Shown here: positions 32,341-42,427 of the stretch, in pieces
How positions within the stretch are numbered: position 1 is the first letter of the stretch
Layout: the number at the start of each line of letters is the position of its first letter
Assembly (NCBI RefSeq): GCF_038502225.1
Contig: NC_091372.1
Span: 8,882,024-8,946,023 of the forward strand
Length of the DNA: 64,000 bases
Reading direction: 5' to 3'
From: Cherax quadricarinatus
Taxonomy: Eukaryota; Arthropoda; Malacostraca; Decapoda; Parastacidae
Position numbers and translations under genes: made by a program
Notes under the pieces: generated by a model
Databases searched by the model: none
The model's input: only the letters and a program-made list of their open reading frames with translations
Told to the model about the DNA's origin: nothing

Positions 32341-35137
32341 GTACATTGCACAGTCACTTGTTTGCACAGAATTGCTAAATGCCTCAAATGATGTAGTGGA
32401 AGTTTTAGCAGTAAAGGTCGAGAACCAAAACCTAGCCATTGTGGTAGTTTACAAGCCTCCGGATGCAACATCCCAGCAATTCCAGGAACAGCTGTTAAAA
32501 ATTGACCACTGTCTGGAAAATCTTCCAGCTCCTGCACCCAACATCTTGCTCCTGGGGGATTTCAACTTAAGGCACCTAAAATGGAGGAATATAGCAAATA
32601 ATATTGTTGCAGTAATAACACCAGGAGGCAGCTCTGATGAAAACTCACACTCACACGAGCTTTTAAATCTCTGCACAAAATTCAATTTAAACCAGCAAAT
32701 AATAGAGCCTACTAGACTGAAGAATACACTAGACCTCATCTTCACTAACAATGATGATCTGATAAGAAATGTCACCATATCAAAAACAATATACTCAGAT
32801 CACAACATAATTGAGGTTCAGACATGTATGCGTGGAGCCCCAGACAGACATAATGAGACTAGTCACGAGGGAGCATTCACCAAATTCAACTTCAATAACA
32901 AAAACATAAAGTGGGACCAAGTAAACCAAGTCCTAACCGATATAAGCTGGGAAGATATACTAAGCAACACAGACCCCAACGTATGCCTAGAACAGATTAA
33001 CTTGGTGGCACTCGATGTATGCACAAGGCTTATTCCTCTAAGAAAAAGGAGGAGTAGATGTAAAATAGAAAGAGACAGGCGCTCCCTTTACAGGCGACGG
33101 AAAAGAATAACAGAGCGGCTAAAAGAGGTCAATATTTCTGAAATGCGTAGGGAGACACTGGTCAGAGAAATAGCAAGCATCGAACTCAAGCTAAAGGAAT
33201 CTTATAGGAGTCAGGAATCGCGGGAAGAACTAAAAGCCATAAATGAAATCGAAAGAAACCCAAAGTATTTCTTCTCCTATGCCAAATCAAAGTCGAGAAC
33301 AACATCCAGTATTGGGCCCCTACTTAAACAAGATGGGTCCTACACAGATGACAGCAAGGAAATGAGTGAGCTACTCAAGTCCCAATATGACTCAGTTTTT
33401 AGCAAGCCGCTAACCAGACTGAGAGTCGAAGATCAAAATGAATTTTTTATGAGAGAGCCACAAGATTTGGTTAACACAAGCCTATCCGATGTTATCCTGA
33501 CGCCAAATGACTTCGAACAGGCGATAAATGACATGCCCATGCACTCTGCCCCAGGGCCAGACTCATGGAACTCCGTGTTCATCAAGAACTGCAAGAAGCC
33601 CCTATCACGAGCCTTTTCCATCCTATGGAGAGGGAGCATGGATACGGGGGTCGTCCCACAGTTACTAAAAACAACAGACATAGCCCCACTCCACAAAGGG
33701 GGCAGTAAAGCAACAGCAAATAACTACAGACCAATAGCAGTAACATCCCATATCATAAAAATCTTTGAAAGGGTCCTAAGAAGCAAGATCACCACCCATC
33801 TAGAAACCTATCAGTTACACAACCCAGGGCAACATGGGTTTAGAACAGGTCGCTCCTGTCTGTCTCAACTATTGGATCACTACGACAAGGTCCTAAATGC
33901 ACTAGAAGATAAAAAGAATGCAGATGTAATATATACAGACTTTGCAAAAGCCTTCGACAAGTGTGACCATGGCGTAATAGCGCACAAAATGCGTGCTAAA
34001 GGAATAACAGGAAAAGTCGGTCGATGGATCTATAATTTCCTCACTAACAGAACACAGAGAGTAGTCGTCAACAGAGTAAAGTCCGAGGCAGCTACGGTGA
34101 AAAGCTCTGTTCCACAAGGCACAGTACTCGCTCCCATCTTGTTCCTCATCCTCATATCCGACATAGACAAGGATGTCAGCCACAGCACCGTGTCTTCCTT
34201 TGCAGATGACACCCGAATCTGCATGACAGTGTCTTCCATTGCAGACACTGCAAGGCTCCAGGCGGACATCAACCAAATCTTTCAGTGGGCTGCAGAAAAC
34301 AATATGAAGTTCAACGATGAGAAATTTCAATTACTCAGATATGGTAAACACGAGGAAATTAAATCTTCATCAGAGTACAAAACAAATTCTGGCCACAAAA
34401 TAGAGCGAAACACCAACGTCAAAGACCTGGGAGTGATCATGTCGGAGGATCTTACCTTCAAGGACCATAACATTGTATCAATCGCATCTGCTAGAAAAAT
34501 GACAGGATGGATAATGAGAACCTTCAAAACTAGGGAGGCCAAGCCCATGATGACACTCTTCAGGTCACTTGTTCTATCTAGGCTGGAATATTGCTGCACA
34601 CTAACAGCACCTTTCAAGGCAGGTGAAATTGCTGACCTAGAAAATGTACAGAGAACCTTCACGGCGCGCATAACGGAGATAAAACACCTCAATTACTGGG
34701 AGCGCTTGAGGTTCCTGAACCTGTATTCCCTGGAACGCAGGCGGGAGAGATACATGATTATATACACCTGGAAAATCCTAGAGGGACTAGTACCGAACTT
34801 GCACACGAAAATCACTCACTACGAAAGCAAAAGACTTGGCAGACGATGCAACATCCCCCCAATGAAAAGCAGGGGTGTCACTAGCACGTTAAGAGACCAT
34901 ACAATAAGTGTCAGGGGCCCGAGACTGTTCAACTGCCTCCCAGCACACATAAGGGGGATTACCAACAGACCCCTGGCAGTCTTCAAGCTGGCACTGGACA
35001 AGCACCTAAAGTCAGTTCCTGATCAGCCGGGCTGTGGCTCGTACGTTGGTTTGCGTGCAGCCAGCAGCAACAGCCTGGTTGATCAGGCTCTGATCCACCA
35101 GGAGGCCTGGTCACAGACCGGGCCGCGGGGGCGTTGA
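32336..35137 (+). CDS. LINE-A ORF2: endonuclease and reverse transcriptase
   Basis: A frame of more than 920 residues is open to 35,137. It contains VVYKPPDATSQQF, LLLGDFNLRHLKW (endonuclease Asp/Asn), YSDHNIIEV (active-site Asp-His), a basic linker, and the full reverse transcriptase: HSAPGPDSW, PLHKGGSKATANNYRPIAV, GQHGFRTGRSC, YTDFAKAFDKC, SSVPQGTVLAPILF and the catalytic SSFADDT (about 34,193-34,213). The C-terminal YWERL, SLERRRERY and GRRCNIPP signatures follow. The last 30 codons lie in the conserved 3' stem-loop region, so the protein end and the recognition RNA overlap. The protein would nick and reverse-transcribe. Apart from the G-run frameshift upstream it looks intact. Confidence 0.85.
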   Translation, partial: GLYIAQSLVCTELLNASNDVVEVLAVKVENQNLAIVVVYKPPDATSQQFQEQLLKIDHCLENLPAPAPNILLLGDFNLRHLKWRNIANNIVAVITPGGSSDENSHSHELLNLCTKFNLNQQIIEPTRLKNTLDLIFTNNDDLIRNVTISKTIYSDHNIIEVQTCMRGAPDRHNETSHEGAFTKFNFNNKNIKWDQVNQVLTDISWEDILSNTDPNVCLEQINLVALDVCTRLIPLRKRRSRCKIERDRRSLYRRRKRITERLKEVNISEMRRETLVREIASIELKLKESYRSQESREELKAINEIERNPKYFFSYAKSKSRTTSSIGPLLKQDGSYTDDSKEMSELLKSQYDSVFSKPLTRLRVEDQNEFFMREPQDLVNTSLSDVILTPNDFEQAINDMPMHSAPGPDSWNSVFIKNCKKPLSRAFSILWRGSMDTGVVPQLLKTTDIAPLHKGGSKATANNYRPIAVTSHIIKIFERVLRSKITTHLETYQLHNPGQHGFRTGRSCLSQLLDHYDKVLNALEDKKNADVIYTDFAKAFDKCDHGVIAHKMRAKGITGKVGRWIYNFLTNRTQRVVVNRVKSEAATVKSSVPQGTVLAPILFLILISDIDKDVSHSTVSSFADDTRICMTVSSIADTARLQADINQIFQWAAENNMKFNDEKFQLLRYGKHEEIKSSSEYKTNSGHKIERNTNVKDLGVIMSEDLTFKDHNIVSIASARKMTGWIMRTFKTREAKPMMTLFRSLVLSRLEYCCTLTAPFKAGEIADLENVQRTFTARITEIKHLNYWERLRFLNLYSLERRRERYMIIYTWKILEGLVPNLHTKITHYESKRLGRRCNIPPMKSRGVTSTLRDHTISVRGPRLFNCLPAHIRGITNRPLAVFKLALDKHLKSVPDQPGCGSYVGLRAASSNSLVDQALIHQEAWSQTGPRGR

Positions 35138-35165
35138 CCCCCGGAACTCTTTCCAGGTAAACTCC

Positions 35166-35168
<3 letters not shown>

Positions 35169-35230
<62 letters not shown>
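35169..35230. repeat. (TA)n microsatellite
   Basis: About 30 TA units directly after the LINE-A 3' end. A second, shorter run lies at 35,372-35,396. Confidence 0.95.
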
Positions 35231-35233
<3 letters not shown>

Positions 35234-35366
35234 ATAATAAAATGAGAGAGTGCTGGACATGCTCTGAATAAGGCTAGTTAAGTTGAAAAAACTTGCCTAG
35301 CCAGAATAGATGGACTATGTTACCTCACTACGCTCGTGTATGCAATCTCATACACCCGTGTGAGTG

Positions 35367-35397
<31 letters not shown>

Positions 35398-35740
35398 TAT
35401 GAATTAGTATTGAACTGGAGACTGGCTGCTGTGATCACTGTCAGTGTTTATGAAGATGATAATGAGCTGTGATTGCTGTGGTGTTAGTGATAAGGGCGGA
35501 CTCCCAGCACAGCCAGCTGAACCCGTCAGCTTCCATGATAACTAGTTTGCTGTCAGGGAAGTTTACCAGAGATGGCTGTCTGTTGCGGTGAAGACAGCAT
35601 GTGTTGTTCAGATTTCAGCATGATACAGTGTACAGAGATGGGTGACAGGTATGCACGTAGAAAGCTCCTGGCAGGTACTTTTCTGTGCACTGATCCGCGT
35701 GTCCAATGCTCTGGAGGCTTCCTTGTGTAAGCGTAATCAC
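35231..35740. other. No gene seen
   Basis: Complex sequence between (TA)n and a SINE, with no domain-bearing frame or recognisable repeat. Confidence 0.4.
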
Positions 35741-35747
35741 TCGTGGT

Positions 35748-36235
35748 TCGTGGACTGGTAGGAAAGCTCTCGCTTAACACGCTGATGTCAGGGTTCGATT
35801 CCCGGAAAGGGAGGAAGCATAGGGCGTGTTTCCGTACGCCTATTGTCCATGTTCACCCATCAGTAAACCTGGGTGATAGTCGACTGGTGTGGGTCGCATC
35901 CTGGGACAAAACTGATCTAATTTGCGGGAAATGCTCAGCATAACAAGCGGCTTTCTATATAGTAGTATGTCATTGATGTCAGCACTGGTCTGTATACTTT
36001 GTAGTGATGTATCAGATGTGAAAAATTTAGATATCTGCAGATGCGGATGTACATGAGGATGTCTTACTAATTTTGAGGATGCGGATGCATATGCGGATAT
36101 CCGTTTACAGTAAAATGCGAATGCAGATGTAAGAAATTGTGCGGATGTTATGCGGATGCGGATATCCGATACATCTCTAATGCCTTGCACATGTACCTGT
36201 AGTAAATAAAGATTATAATTATTAATTCCACCGTT
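35748..36235 (+). repeat. tRNA-derived SINE (copy 1) interrupted by a MITE
   Basis: The tRNA-like head has an A-box-like TGGACTGGTAGG (35,751-35,762) and a perfect B box GGTTCGATTCC (35,792-35,802). The body phrase GACTGGTGTGGGTCGCATCC is shared with the copies at 36.66 and 41.66 kb. The tail ACATGTACCTGTAGTAAATA-AAGATTATAATTATT resumes at 36,189 after the insertion at 36,002-36,179. B box and A box are internal RNA polymerase III promoter elements. Confidence 0.8.
36002..36179. mobile_element. hAT-like MITE in the SINE tail
   Basis: The inverted ends are TAGTGATGTATCAGAT (left) and the complement TAGAGATGTATCGGAT (right). The interior is rich in GCGGATATCC-type words. The flanks ATACTTTG (35,994-36,001) and ATGCCTTG (36,180-36,187) are each one base from ATACCTTG, the uninterrupted sequence in the sister SINE at 41,929-41,936. 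This supports an 8-bp target duplication, as made by hAT transposons. Confidence 0.75.
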
Positions 36236-36325
36236 ATTATTACAGAGTTTATGAAACAAATGGGAGGGATAACCAAGACATCATTATATATCTTCAGTGG
36301 TACACAGTTCCTACATAATGATGGA

Positions 36326-36388
36326 TTAGACACATGCGCAACATCTGGGCGTAATTAAAAGATACCCAGATGTTGCACATGTGTCTAA
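36326..36388. repeat. Small foldback repeat
   Basis: The arms TTAGACACATGCGCAACATC-TGGG (36,326-36,349) and its near complement (36,365-36,388) surround a 15-base loop. The arms match those of the foldback at 4,639-4,767, but the hammerhead-like core is missing here. Confidence 0.8.
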
Positions 36389-36454
36389 TGCATGACCAGG
36401 GTGTCATGGATGTATCTCAACCATAAATCCTCTCCAGCAATGTGTATGTTTAAC

Positions 36455-36620
36455 TTTTCCGGCCTCGGTCAGATGACCGAAAGCTCTAACGGCGGGTCAT
36501 CATATAACTTAAGACCCGCATCAGGGAACACCTCTCCTGTTTCCTGACAAACCTTACCTAACCTAACCTAACCTAACCTAACCTAACCTAACCTAACCTA
36601 ACCTAACCTAACCTAACCTT
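36455..36620 (-). repeat. Hairpin element fused to (CCTAA)n, copy A
   Basis: Read on the minus strand: TTAGG repeats (36,553-36,618), then GTCAGGAAACAGGAGAGGTG and TTCCCTGATGCGGGTC, then GGTCATCTGACCGAGGCC. The same order occurs at 40,254-40,400, 40,636-40,722 (internally deleted) and 52,478-53,400. Confidence 0.85.
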
Positions 36621-36661
36621 CTCCATGTGTATCAAATATAGGATAACTATGACTCAGCCCA

Positions 36662-36965
36662 ATAGGCCCGGTGGCCTGGTGGCTAAAGCTCCCGCTTCAC
36701 ACACGGAGGGCCCGGGTTCGATTCCCGGCGGGTGGAAACATTTCGACACGTTTCCTTACACCTGTTGTCCTGTTCACCTAGCAGCAAATAGGTACCTGGG
36801 TGTTAGTCGACTGGTGTGGGTCGCATCCTGGGGGACAAGATTAAGGACCCCAATGGAAATAAGTTAGACAGTCCTCGATGACGCACTGACTTTCTTGGGT
36901 TATCCTGGGTGGCTAACCCTCCGGGGTTAAAAATCCGAACGAAATCTTATCTTATCTTAAATGAC
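36662..36965 (+). repeat. tRNA-derived SINE (copy 2), best preserved
   Basis: The head has an A-box-like TGGCCTGGTGGC (36,672-36,683) and a perfect B box GGTTCGATTCC (36,715-36,725). The presumed anticodon loop TTCACAC suggests a tRNA-Val(CAC)-like origin, tentatively. The body has CACCTAGCAGCAAATAGGTA and GACTGGTGTGGGTCGCATCC. The tail ends in CTTAT repeats. A 10-bp perfect hairpin with a 6-base loop follows at 36,966-36,991. Confidence 0.85.
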
Positions 36966-36999
36966 TCCTGCCGAGTAAGTTCTCGGCAGGAATGCAAAG

Positions 37000-37105
37000 T
37001 GTGGGGCGCAAAACAGGCGAATTTACATTGTCTCTCAGTCCACAGCAGGATTCGAACCTACACACTGTACATCAAAGTACTCAGCCAGATTCCGGATTTG
37101 GCCGA
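37000..37105 (-). repeat. Second tRNA-like SINE head
   Basis: On the minus strand a perfect B box GGTTCGAATCC (37,049-37,059) lies downstream of an A-box-like GGCTGAGTACTTTG (about 37,076-37,089). No acceptor stem can be folded, so it is more likely a SINE head than a tRNA gene. Confidence 0.5.
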
Positions 37106-37497
37106 GTGAATTTTTTTTGTGCGGATGCGAGTTAGTGTCTATAAAGAACTACTTTAAGTACCGATTACAGTCATGCAAAATCTTCACAGCAAAAACGGAT
37201 AGACAGAATAATTTAGTTCGTGTTTTGGTCCACTCAGTGACTACCAATATTTTTTTTTATACCCACACAGGGTCAGTTGAACATAAAATTTATTGTCGTG
37301 GTGTAAGACTCACCTTGGTAATCGCCATTAAAATTTATAAATCCCGGAAACTATGACCCACTTTCTTTCTTTGGTATCACAGCGTCTTGACCTAATTTAG
37401 GGTCAGGTCGGGCCAGTTGACCTCTCAGCTAATTTCGTACTCTATAGATCTTAAGCATTTTGTCTTTTCAAACCTTGTGCAATGTGTACTCCTTCCA
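37106..37497. other. No gene seen
   Basis: Complex sequence without supported features. Confidence 0.4.
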
Positions 37498-37705
37498 GTT
37501 AGTACTCTGAACATGTTAGTACTCTGAACATGTTAGTACTCTTAACATGTTAGCACTCTGAATATGTTAGTACTCTGAATATGCTAGTACTCTGAACATG
37601 TTAGTGCTCTGAACATGTTAGTACTCTGAAAATGTTAGTGCTCTGAACATGTTAGTACTCTGAGCATATTAGGACTCTGAACATGTTAGTACTCTGAAGA
37701 TGTGG
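37498..37705 (+). repeat. 17-bp minisatellite
   Basis: The unit GTTAGTACTCTGAACAT is present in about 12 copies with scattered substitutions. Confidence 0.9.
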
Positions 37706-37829
37706 GTGAGTACACGGGAAAGCAATCATGCTTTAATTAATCTTATGTGTCTGTGGATGTCTATATATATATATAAGAAGTATGGTACTGTAATAGCAGT
37801 GGTTATACCAGAGTACCATACAGAGAGCT

Positions 37830-38046
37830 CCTGGTAAATCCCACACAGACAGAACACCTGGTAAATCCCACACAGACAGAACACCTGGTAAATCCCACAC
37901 AGACAGAACACCTGGTAAATCCCACACAGACAGAACACCTGGTAAATCCCACACAGACAGAACACCTGGTAAATCCCACACAGACAGAACACCTGGTAAA
38001 TCCCACACAGACAGAACACCTGGTAAATCCCACACAGACAGACCTC
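37830..38046 (+). repeat. 27-bp minisatellite
   Basis: The unit ACCTGGTAAATCCCACACAG plus ACAGAAC is repeated eight times almost without change. All minus frames are open because the period is a multiple of three (CGIYQVFCL-type peptides); they are not genes. Confidence 0.95.
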
Positions 38047-38296
38047 CTAGCCAAATCACCACAGCCAACTAGGAAGCAGATAAAGATGAAAATAAACAGC
38101 GAAGAAGAAGATCAAGAACGTAAGAAGAAAAGAGGAAGAAGAAGAGGAAGAAATTAGACCATAATTTGAAGACAGGAGAGAAACTCCTGTGCTCCACCAA
38201 CAAGGATATTTATTATTTACTGCTCAGAATAATTGCAATTACACTGCTAGTGGAAAGTACCTGACCTCTCTACCTTCTCTTGCCTCACACACACTC

Positions 38297-38298
<2 letters not shown>

Positions 38299-38376
<78 letters not shown>
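38299..38376. repeat. (TA)n microsatellite
   Basis: About 39 TA units, followed directly by the 25-bp array. Confidence 0.95.
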
Positions 38377-38377
<1 letters not shown>

Positions 38378-38812
38378 CCCATGGGGAAGACGTGTAAGGT
38401 CCCATGGGAAGACGTGTAAGGTCACCATGGGAAGACGTGTAAGGTACCCATGGGGACGATGTAAGGTCACCCTGGAAGACGTGTCAAAAAAGTCATACAT
38501 GGGAAAGACGTGTAAGGTCTCCCATGGGAAGAGGGTAGGTCATATGAAGCGTAAGGTCACCATGGGGAAGACGTGTAAGATCACCCATGGGAAGACGTTA
38601 AGATCACCCATGGGAAGACGTGCAAGGTGACCCTGGGCCGACTGTAAGGTCACCCGGGGGCCGACTTTGTAAGGTCACCCTGGGGGCCGACGTGTAAGGT
38701 CACCTGGGGCCGACGTGAAAAGGTCACCCGGGGGGCCGACGTGTAAGGTCACCCTGGGGGCCGACTGTAAGTGACCCTGGGGCCGACGTGTAAGGTCACC
38801 CTGGAAGAGTGG
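38377..38812 (+). repeat. About 25-bp minisatellite with two unit types
   Basis: Units of the form CCCATGGGAAGACGTGTAAG-GTCA occupy the first half. From about 38,625 they change to CCCTGGGGGCCGACGTGTAA-GGTCA. The switch is abrupt and the units share the GACGTGTAAGGTCA half. Length varies by one to four bases between copies, some of it possibly sequencing error. Confidence 0.85.
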
Positions 38813-38959
38813 TGGCAGGTGAGCAGCAATCATCAACAAGCTCTTAAAACGAGAGGAAAGTGAGGGCTATTAAGCTAGCTTCCTTGCCTCCATTAATGCT
38901 ATTTAGCTTGCCATTACAGCTATTTTGACGGTGTCAAACGTACTCAAAGTTAAGCTATC

Positions 38960-39050
38960 AGGTAGAAATACAGCTAGCATCTGATAAACCAGCTTGTGGG
39001 CGAAATGTCGCTGTAATAAATGTACAAACGTACCATTATGTGACTGGCAT
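38960..39050 (+). repeat. Repeat with hammerhead-like core
   Basis: CTGATAA (38,981-38,987) is followed by a short weak stem (CCA...TGG), then GAAA (39,002-39,005) and TGTCG. The order matches CUGAUGA-stem II-GAAA apart from G to A in the first box. It is similar in layout, though not in sequence, to the loop at 4,681-4,714. Confidence 0.4.
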
Positions 39051-39065
39051 GATTACTGCAGTACC

Positions 39066-39930
39066 CCTCTGTTATGATGTTCAGTCTCTGTTGTGATGTT
39101 CAGTCTCTGTTGTGATGTTCAGTCTCTGTTATGATGTTCAGTCTCTGTTATGATGTTCAGTCTCTGTTGTGATGTTCAGTCTCTGTTATGATGTTCAGTC
39201 TCTGTTATGATGTTCAGTCTCTGTTATGATGTTCAGTCTCTGTTGTGATGTTCAGTCTCTGTTATGATGTTCAGTCTCTGTTGTGATGTTCAGTCTCTGT
39301 TATGATGTTCAGTCTCTGTTATGATGTTCAGTCTCTGTTATGATGTTCAGTCTCTGTTATGATGTTCAGTCTCTGTTGTGATGTTCAGTCTCTGTTATGA
39401 TGTTCAGTCTCTGTTATGATGTTCAGTCTGTTATGATGTTCAGTCTCTGTTGTGATGTTCAGTCTCTGTTGTGATGTTCAGTCTCTGTTGTGATGTTCAG
39501 TCTCTGTTGTGATGTTCAGTCTCTGTTGTGATGTTCAGTCTCTGTTATGATGTTCAGTCTCTGTTGTGATGTTCAGTCTCTGTTGTGATGTTCAGTCTCT
39601 GTTGTGATGTTCAGTCTCTGTTGTGATGTTCAGTCTCTGTTGTGATGTTCAGTCTCTGTTGTGATGTTCAGTCTCTGTTGTGATGTTCAGTCTCTGTTAT
39701 GATGTTCAGTCTCTGTTATGATGTTCAGTCTGTTATGATGTTCAGTCTCTGTTGTGATGTTCAGTCTCTGTTGTGATGTTCAGTCTCTGTTGTGATGTTC
39801 AGTCTCTGTTGTGATGTTCAGTCTCTGTTGTGATGTTCAGTCTCTGTTGTGATGCTCAGTCTCTGTTGTGATGCTCAGTCTCTGTTGTGATGTTCAGTCT
39901 CTGTTGTGATGTTCAGTCTCTGATACTTCT
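39066..39930 (+). repeat. 19-bp satellite
   Basis: The unit TCTCTGTT(A/G)TGATGTTCAG is repeated about 45 times. A shortened pair of units (CTGTTATGATGTTCAG) occurs at about 39,427 and again about 302 bases later, in similar A/G variant contexts. Confidence 0.95.
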
Positions 39931-40253
39931 TAAGCTTCGTGATTAATTAGCTTCCTGAACGTAGGTAGTAACAACAAGTAGATGGAGTTTTTCTTCAGTC
40001 ATTGGTTACCAATTAAATAGGGATCTTATAAACTAGAGGCAGTAGAGAGGAAGTAATCAGTCCCTCAACCCTAGTAGATGGTATTTAGTCCATGAGTTCT
40101 GTTTGAGATGTGTAAACAAGGACACGCTTTGTCTGGCTCTTTTTTTTTTTGTTTATCCTGGGTGATTTACACTATAAATGATAATTGTACTTACGTGTAC
40201 CTGTGACTAAATAAATTTATACATTAGTGTTGCAGGTCTGAAGGAAGTTAGAG
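39931..40253. other. No gene seen
   Basis: Complex sequence with a T-run at 40,141-40,150 and no supported feature. Confidence 0.4.
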
Positions 40254-40400
40254 GTTAGGTTAGGTAAGGTTCGTTAGGAAACAGGATAAGTGTTTCCTGA
40301 CGCGGGTCTTAGATAATGATCCTCAGATGGAGGTTTTACTCATCTGACCGATGCCTTCCACTGGCTTACCGGTCCACCCCTTTAAAAATTATCGTCATAG
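40254..40400 (+). repeat. Hairpin element fused to TTAGG, copy B
   Basis: GGTTAGGTTAGGTAAGG leads into a 31-base hairpin (TTAGGAAAC...GTTTCCTGA) and then CGCGGGTCTTAG, CATCTGACCGATGCCTTCCA and CTGGCTTACCGGTCCACCCC. Confidence 0.85.
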
Positions 40401-40635
40401 TTATAACCATTTAGTTAAAAAGTTAAGAGATCAAGGAAGCCCTGGACCATTCCGCTCACCAGTCAACATTTATGCCAGAGAAAACGGGGTGCCGCAGGGC
40501 TGAATGTCAAGTCCATCGCTGTTTACTGTGTAAAAAGTACCTCCTCCCGGGCAGGCGTGAAGAAGTAATTACACAGAGACAGTTACCTCACCCATCTTGT
40601 AGGAGAAGAGGCCGTCACTACGATACACCTTTAAT

Positions 40636-40722
40636 TTTTAAAGGGGTGGAGGTATAAGCCAGCGGAAGGCCGCGGTCAAATGACCAAAAGTTTCCTGACA
40701 AATATTACCTAACCTAACCTAA
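40636..40722 (-). repeat. Hairpin element fused to CCTAA, copy C, internally deleted
   Basis: It reads inverted: GGGGTGGA, GCCAGCGGAAGGCCGCGGTC, AAATGACCAAAAG, then a jump to TTTCCTGACAAATATTACCT-AACCTAACCTAAG. The middle half of the element is missing, yet the telomere-like end is kept. Confidence 0.75.
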
Positions 40723-40860
40723 GAGGCCGGTGTAACACACTCAAAGTTTATATACCTGACCACGAATTTTTTAGGAAAAACTGTGAGGTGACGCCACAAC
40801 GGATTTAGTATATAGTGCGACAGATTCATTCACTGTCTAAACTTTATAACTGAAACGCCA

Positions 40861-40977
<117 letters not shown>

Positions 40978-40984
40978 CTTCAGA

Positions 40985-41440
40985 TAGGCAGACTCCAGGT
41001 AGGTAGGCGTTTCCTTAAGATACCTGCTGTCCATGTTCACCTAGCAGTAAATAGGTGCCTGGGTTAGTCACTTTACACCTGCTGTCCATGTTCACCTAGC
41101 AGTAAATAGGTACCTGGGTTAGTAACTTTACACCTGCTGTCCATGTTCACCTAGCAGTAAATAGGTGCCTGGGTTAGTCACTTTACACCTGCTGCTCCTT
41201 TTCACCTAACAGCAAGTAGGTACCTAGGTGTTAACCGACTGGTGTGGGTTGCGTTCTACCTCGAAGTCGTTCCTACCTACCTAGAGGTCGTACCGGGGGT
41301 CAACGCCCCCGCGGCCCAGTCACTGACCAGGCCTTCTGGGAGATCAGAGTCTGATCAACAAGGCTGGGACAAAATTAACCTAATTTACCCGAAATGCTGT
41401 ACATAACAAGGAGCTTTCTAAATAGTATGTCACTTATGTG
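40985..41440 (+). repeat. SINE body with internal tandem copies and a LINE-A insertion
   Basis: The SINE body segment CTGCTGTCCATGTTCACCTA-GCAGTAAATAGG(T)GCCTGGG is repeated four times with a period of about 62 bases. It is followed by GACTGGTGTGGGTTGCGTTC. The SINE is then broken by an inverted LINE-A 3' end and resumes as GGGACAAAATTAACCTAATT. Confidence 0.8.
41265..41362 (-). mobile_element. LINE-A 3'-end fragment inside a SINE
   Basis: Read on the minus strand: TTGATCAGACTCTGATC, then AGGCCTGGTCAGTGACTGGG and the stem-loop CGGGGGCGTTGACCCCCGG. This is an extremely 5'-truncated insertion of about 100 bases. Confidence 0.8.
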
Positions 41441-41474
41441 AATAGCGGCAGTAGGGGTAAGGAAGCAGGTTCAA

Positions 41475-41560
41475 TGTTACTGCTCGTCCGAGGTTCGAAC
41501 CCCAGTCTCTCAGCGTGTGAGGTTCAACCGCTACCAAGTGAGCCATGAGTTACGTAAATA
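41475..41560 (-). repeat. tRNA-like SINE head
   Basis: On the minus strand an A-box-like GGCTCACTTGGTAGCGG (about 41,527-41,543) and a perfect B box GGTTCGAACCT (41,491-41,501) lie about 35 bases apart. The arms do not fold as a complete tRNA, so this is called a SINE head. Confidence 0.55.
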
Positions 41561-41659
41561 GACATGGTAGCTGGTAGATGTGACCATTCGTCTGCCCAGC
41601 CCAGGATGCCACCCACAACAGGTACCTACCTGTGGACAAAGACATGTACAGTTCAGGTA

Positions 41660-41945
41660 CCCTGTAGCTCGATCGCTAGTGAACTCAGTTCACACACTGA
41701 GATCCGGGTTTGGAATCTCCTCCGGTACGGCTGGAAAGCATTAGGGACGTGTTTCCTTAAGACACCTGCTGTCCCTGTTCACCCATCAGTTTAAAATAGG
41801 TACCTGGGTGTTAGTGGACTGGTGTGGGTCGCATCCTGGGACAAAATTGACCTAATTTGCGGGAAATGCTCATCATAACAAGGGACTTTATATATAGTAG
41901 TATGTCATTGATGTCAGCTATGGTCTGTATACCTTGTACATGTAC
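41660..41945 (+). repeat. tRNA-derived SINE (copy 3)
   Basis: Same family as 35,748 and 36,662, with a degenerate B box (CCGGGTTTGGAATCTCC, about 41,703-41,719). The body is well kept and the tail contains the uninterrupted ATACCTTG (41,929-41,936). That octamer is the empty-site reference for the hAT-like MITE. Confidence 0.8.
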
Positions 41946-41998
41946 TGGAAGGTATTCTGGGGGTCAACGCCCCTCGCAGCCCGGCCCATCACCAGGCT
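41946..41998 (-). mobile_element. LINE-A 3'-end fragment
   Basis: About 50 bases matching the inverted LINE-A tail (GGGGGTCAACGCCCCTCGCA and the CCTGGT block) directly after the SINE tail. Confidence 0.7.
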
Positions 41999-42427
41999 TA
42001 TTTACAACTAGCTAATAGTACCAGCAGGTGTTAGGCAAATACCCTACGCGTCCCGCCCTACGCAGGAGACAGATACCACCAGGATAATAGCGTTCTGGAC
42101 TTTCACTATCACACAGTCTGTATCAGGGACTACACCCATCTACCTTCGTCGCCAGAGTCGATGGTTCCTCACGCCCGACATTTAAGCAAGGCTAAGGGAA
42201 ACCTGCTTGGCATTTGAGATGCAACGCTCGACATGTTCGGCATAATATTTGGCCCACTCTGGAAGTTTACATACACTCTCATTCTGTAATACGGTAGCAA
42301 CCGTTCATAGGAGAAAGACGTAGTGACTGATTTCTACTGTATGTTGTAGCTAGGCTTCAGATATTGAGATATTACAGGGATCACAATGTGAATAAGTAAC
42401 CTAGGTAATTTACATAAATGTTAAACT
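41999..42427. other. No gene seen
   Basis: Complex sequence without a supported feature. Confidence 0.4.

Larger units (their letters stand above)
29700..35165 (+). mobile_element. LINE family A, nearly full-length copy with nested MITE
   Basis: The order is 5' UTR, ORF1 with PHD-like and CCCH-type zinc motifs, an inserted MITE at 30,772-31,845, APE endonuclease, reverse transcriptase, C-terminal domain and the 3' stem-loop tail ending CCAGGTA, which runs straight into (TA)n at 35,169. A PHD finger in ORF1 is characteristic of CR1-type LINEs. This is the reference for the other family-A pieces at 1.05, 18.25, 41.27, 41.95 and 43.47 kb. Confidence 0.85.

Noticed and set aside
36662..36740. 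Functional tRNA-Val gene
   Set aside because: The A and B boxes are good, but no acceptor stem closes and the sequence continues into a body shared with other SINE copies.
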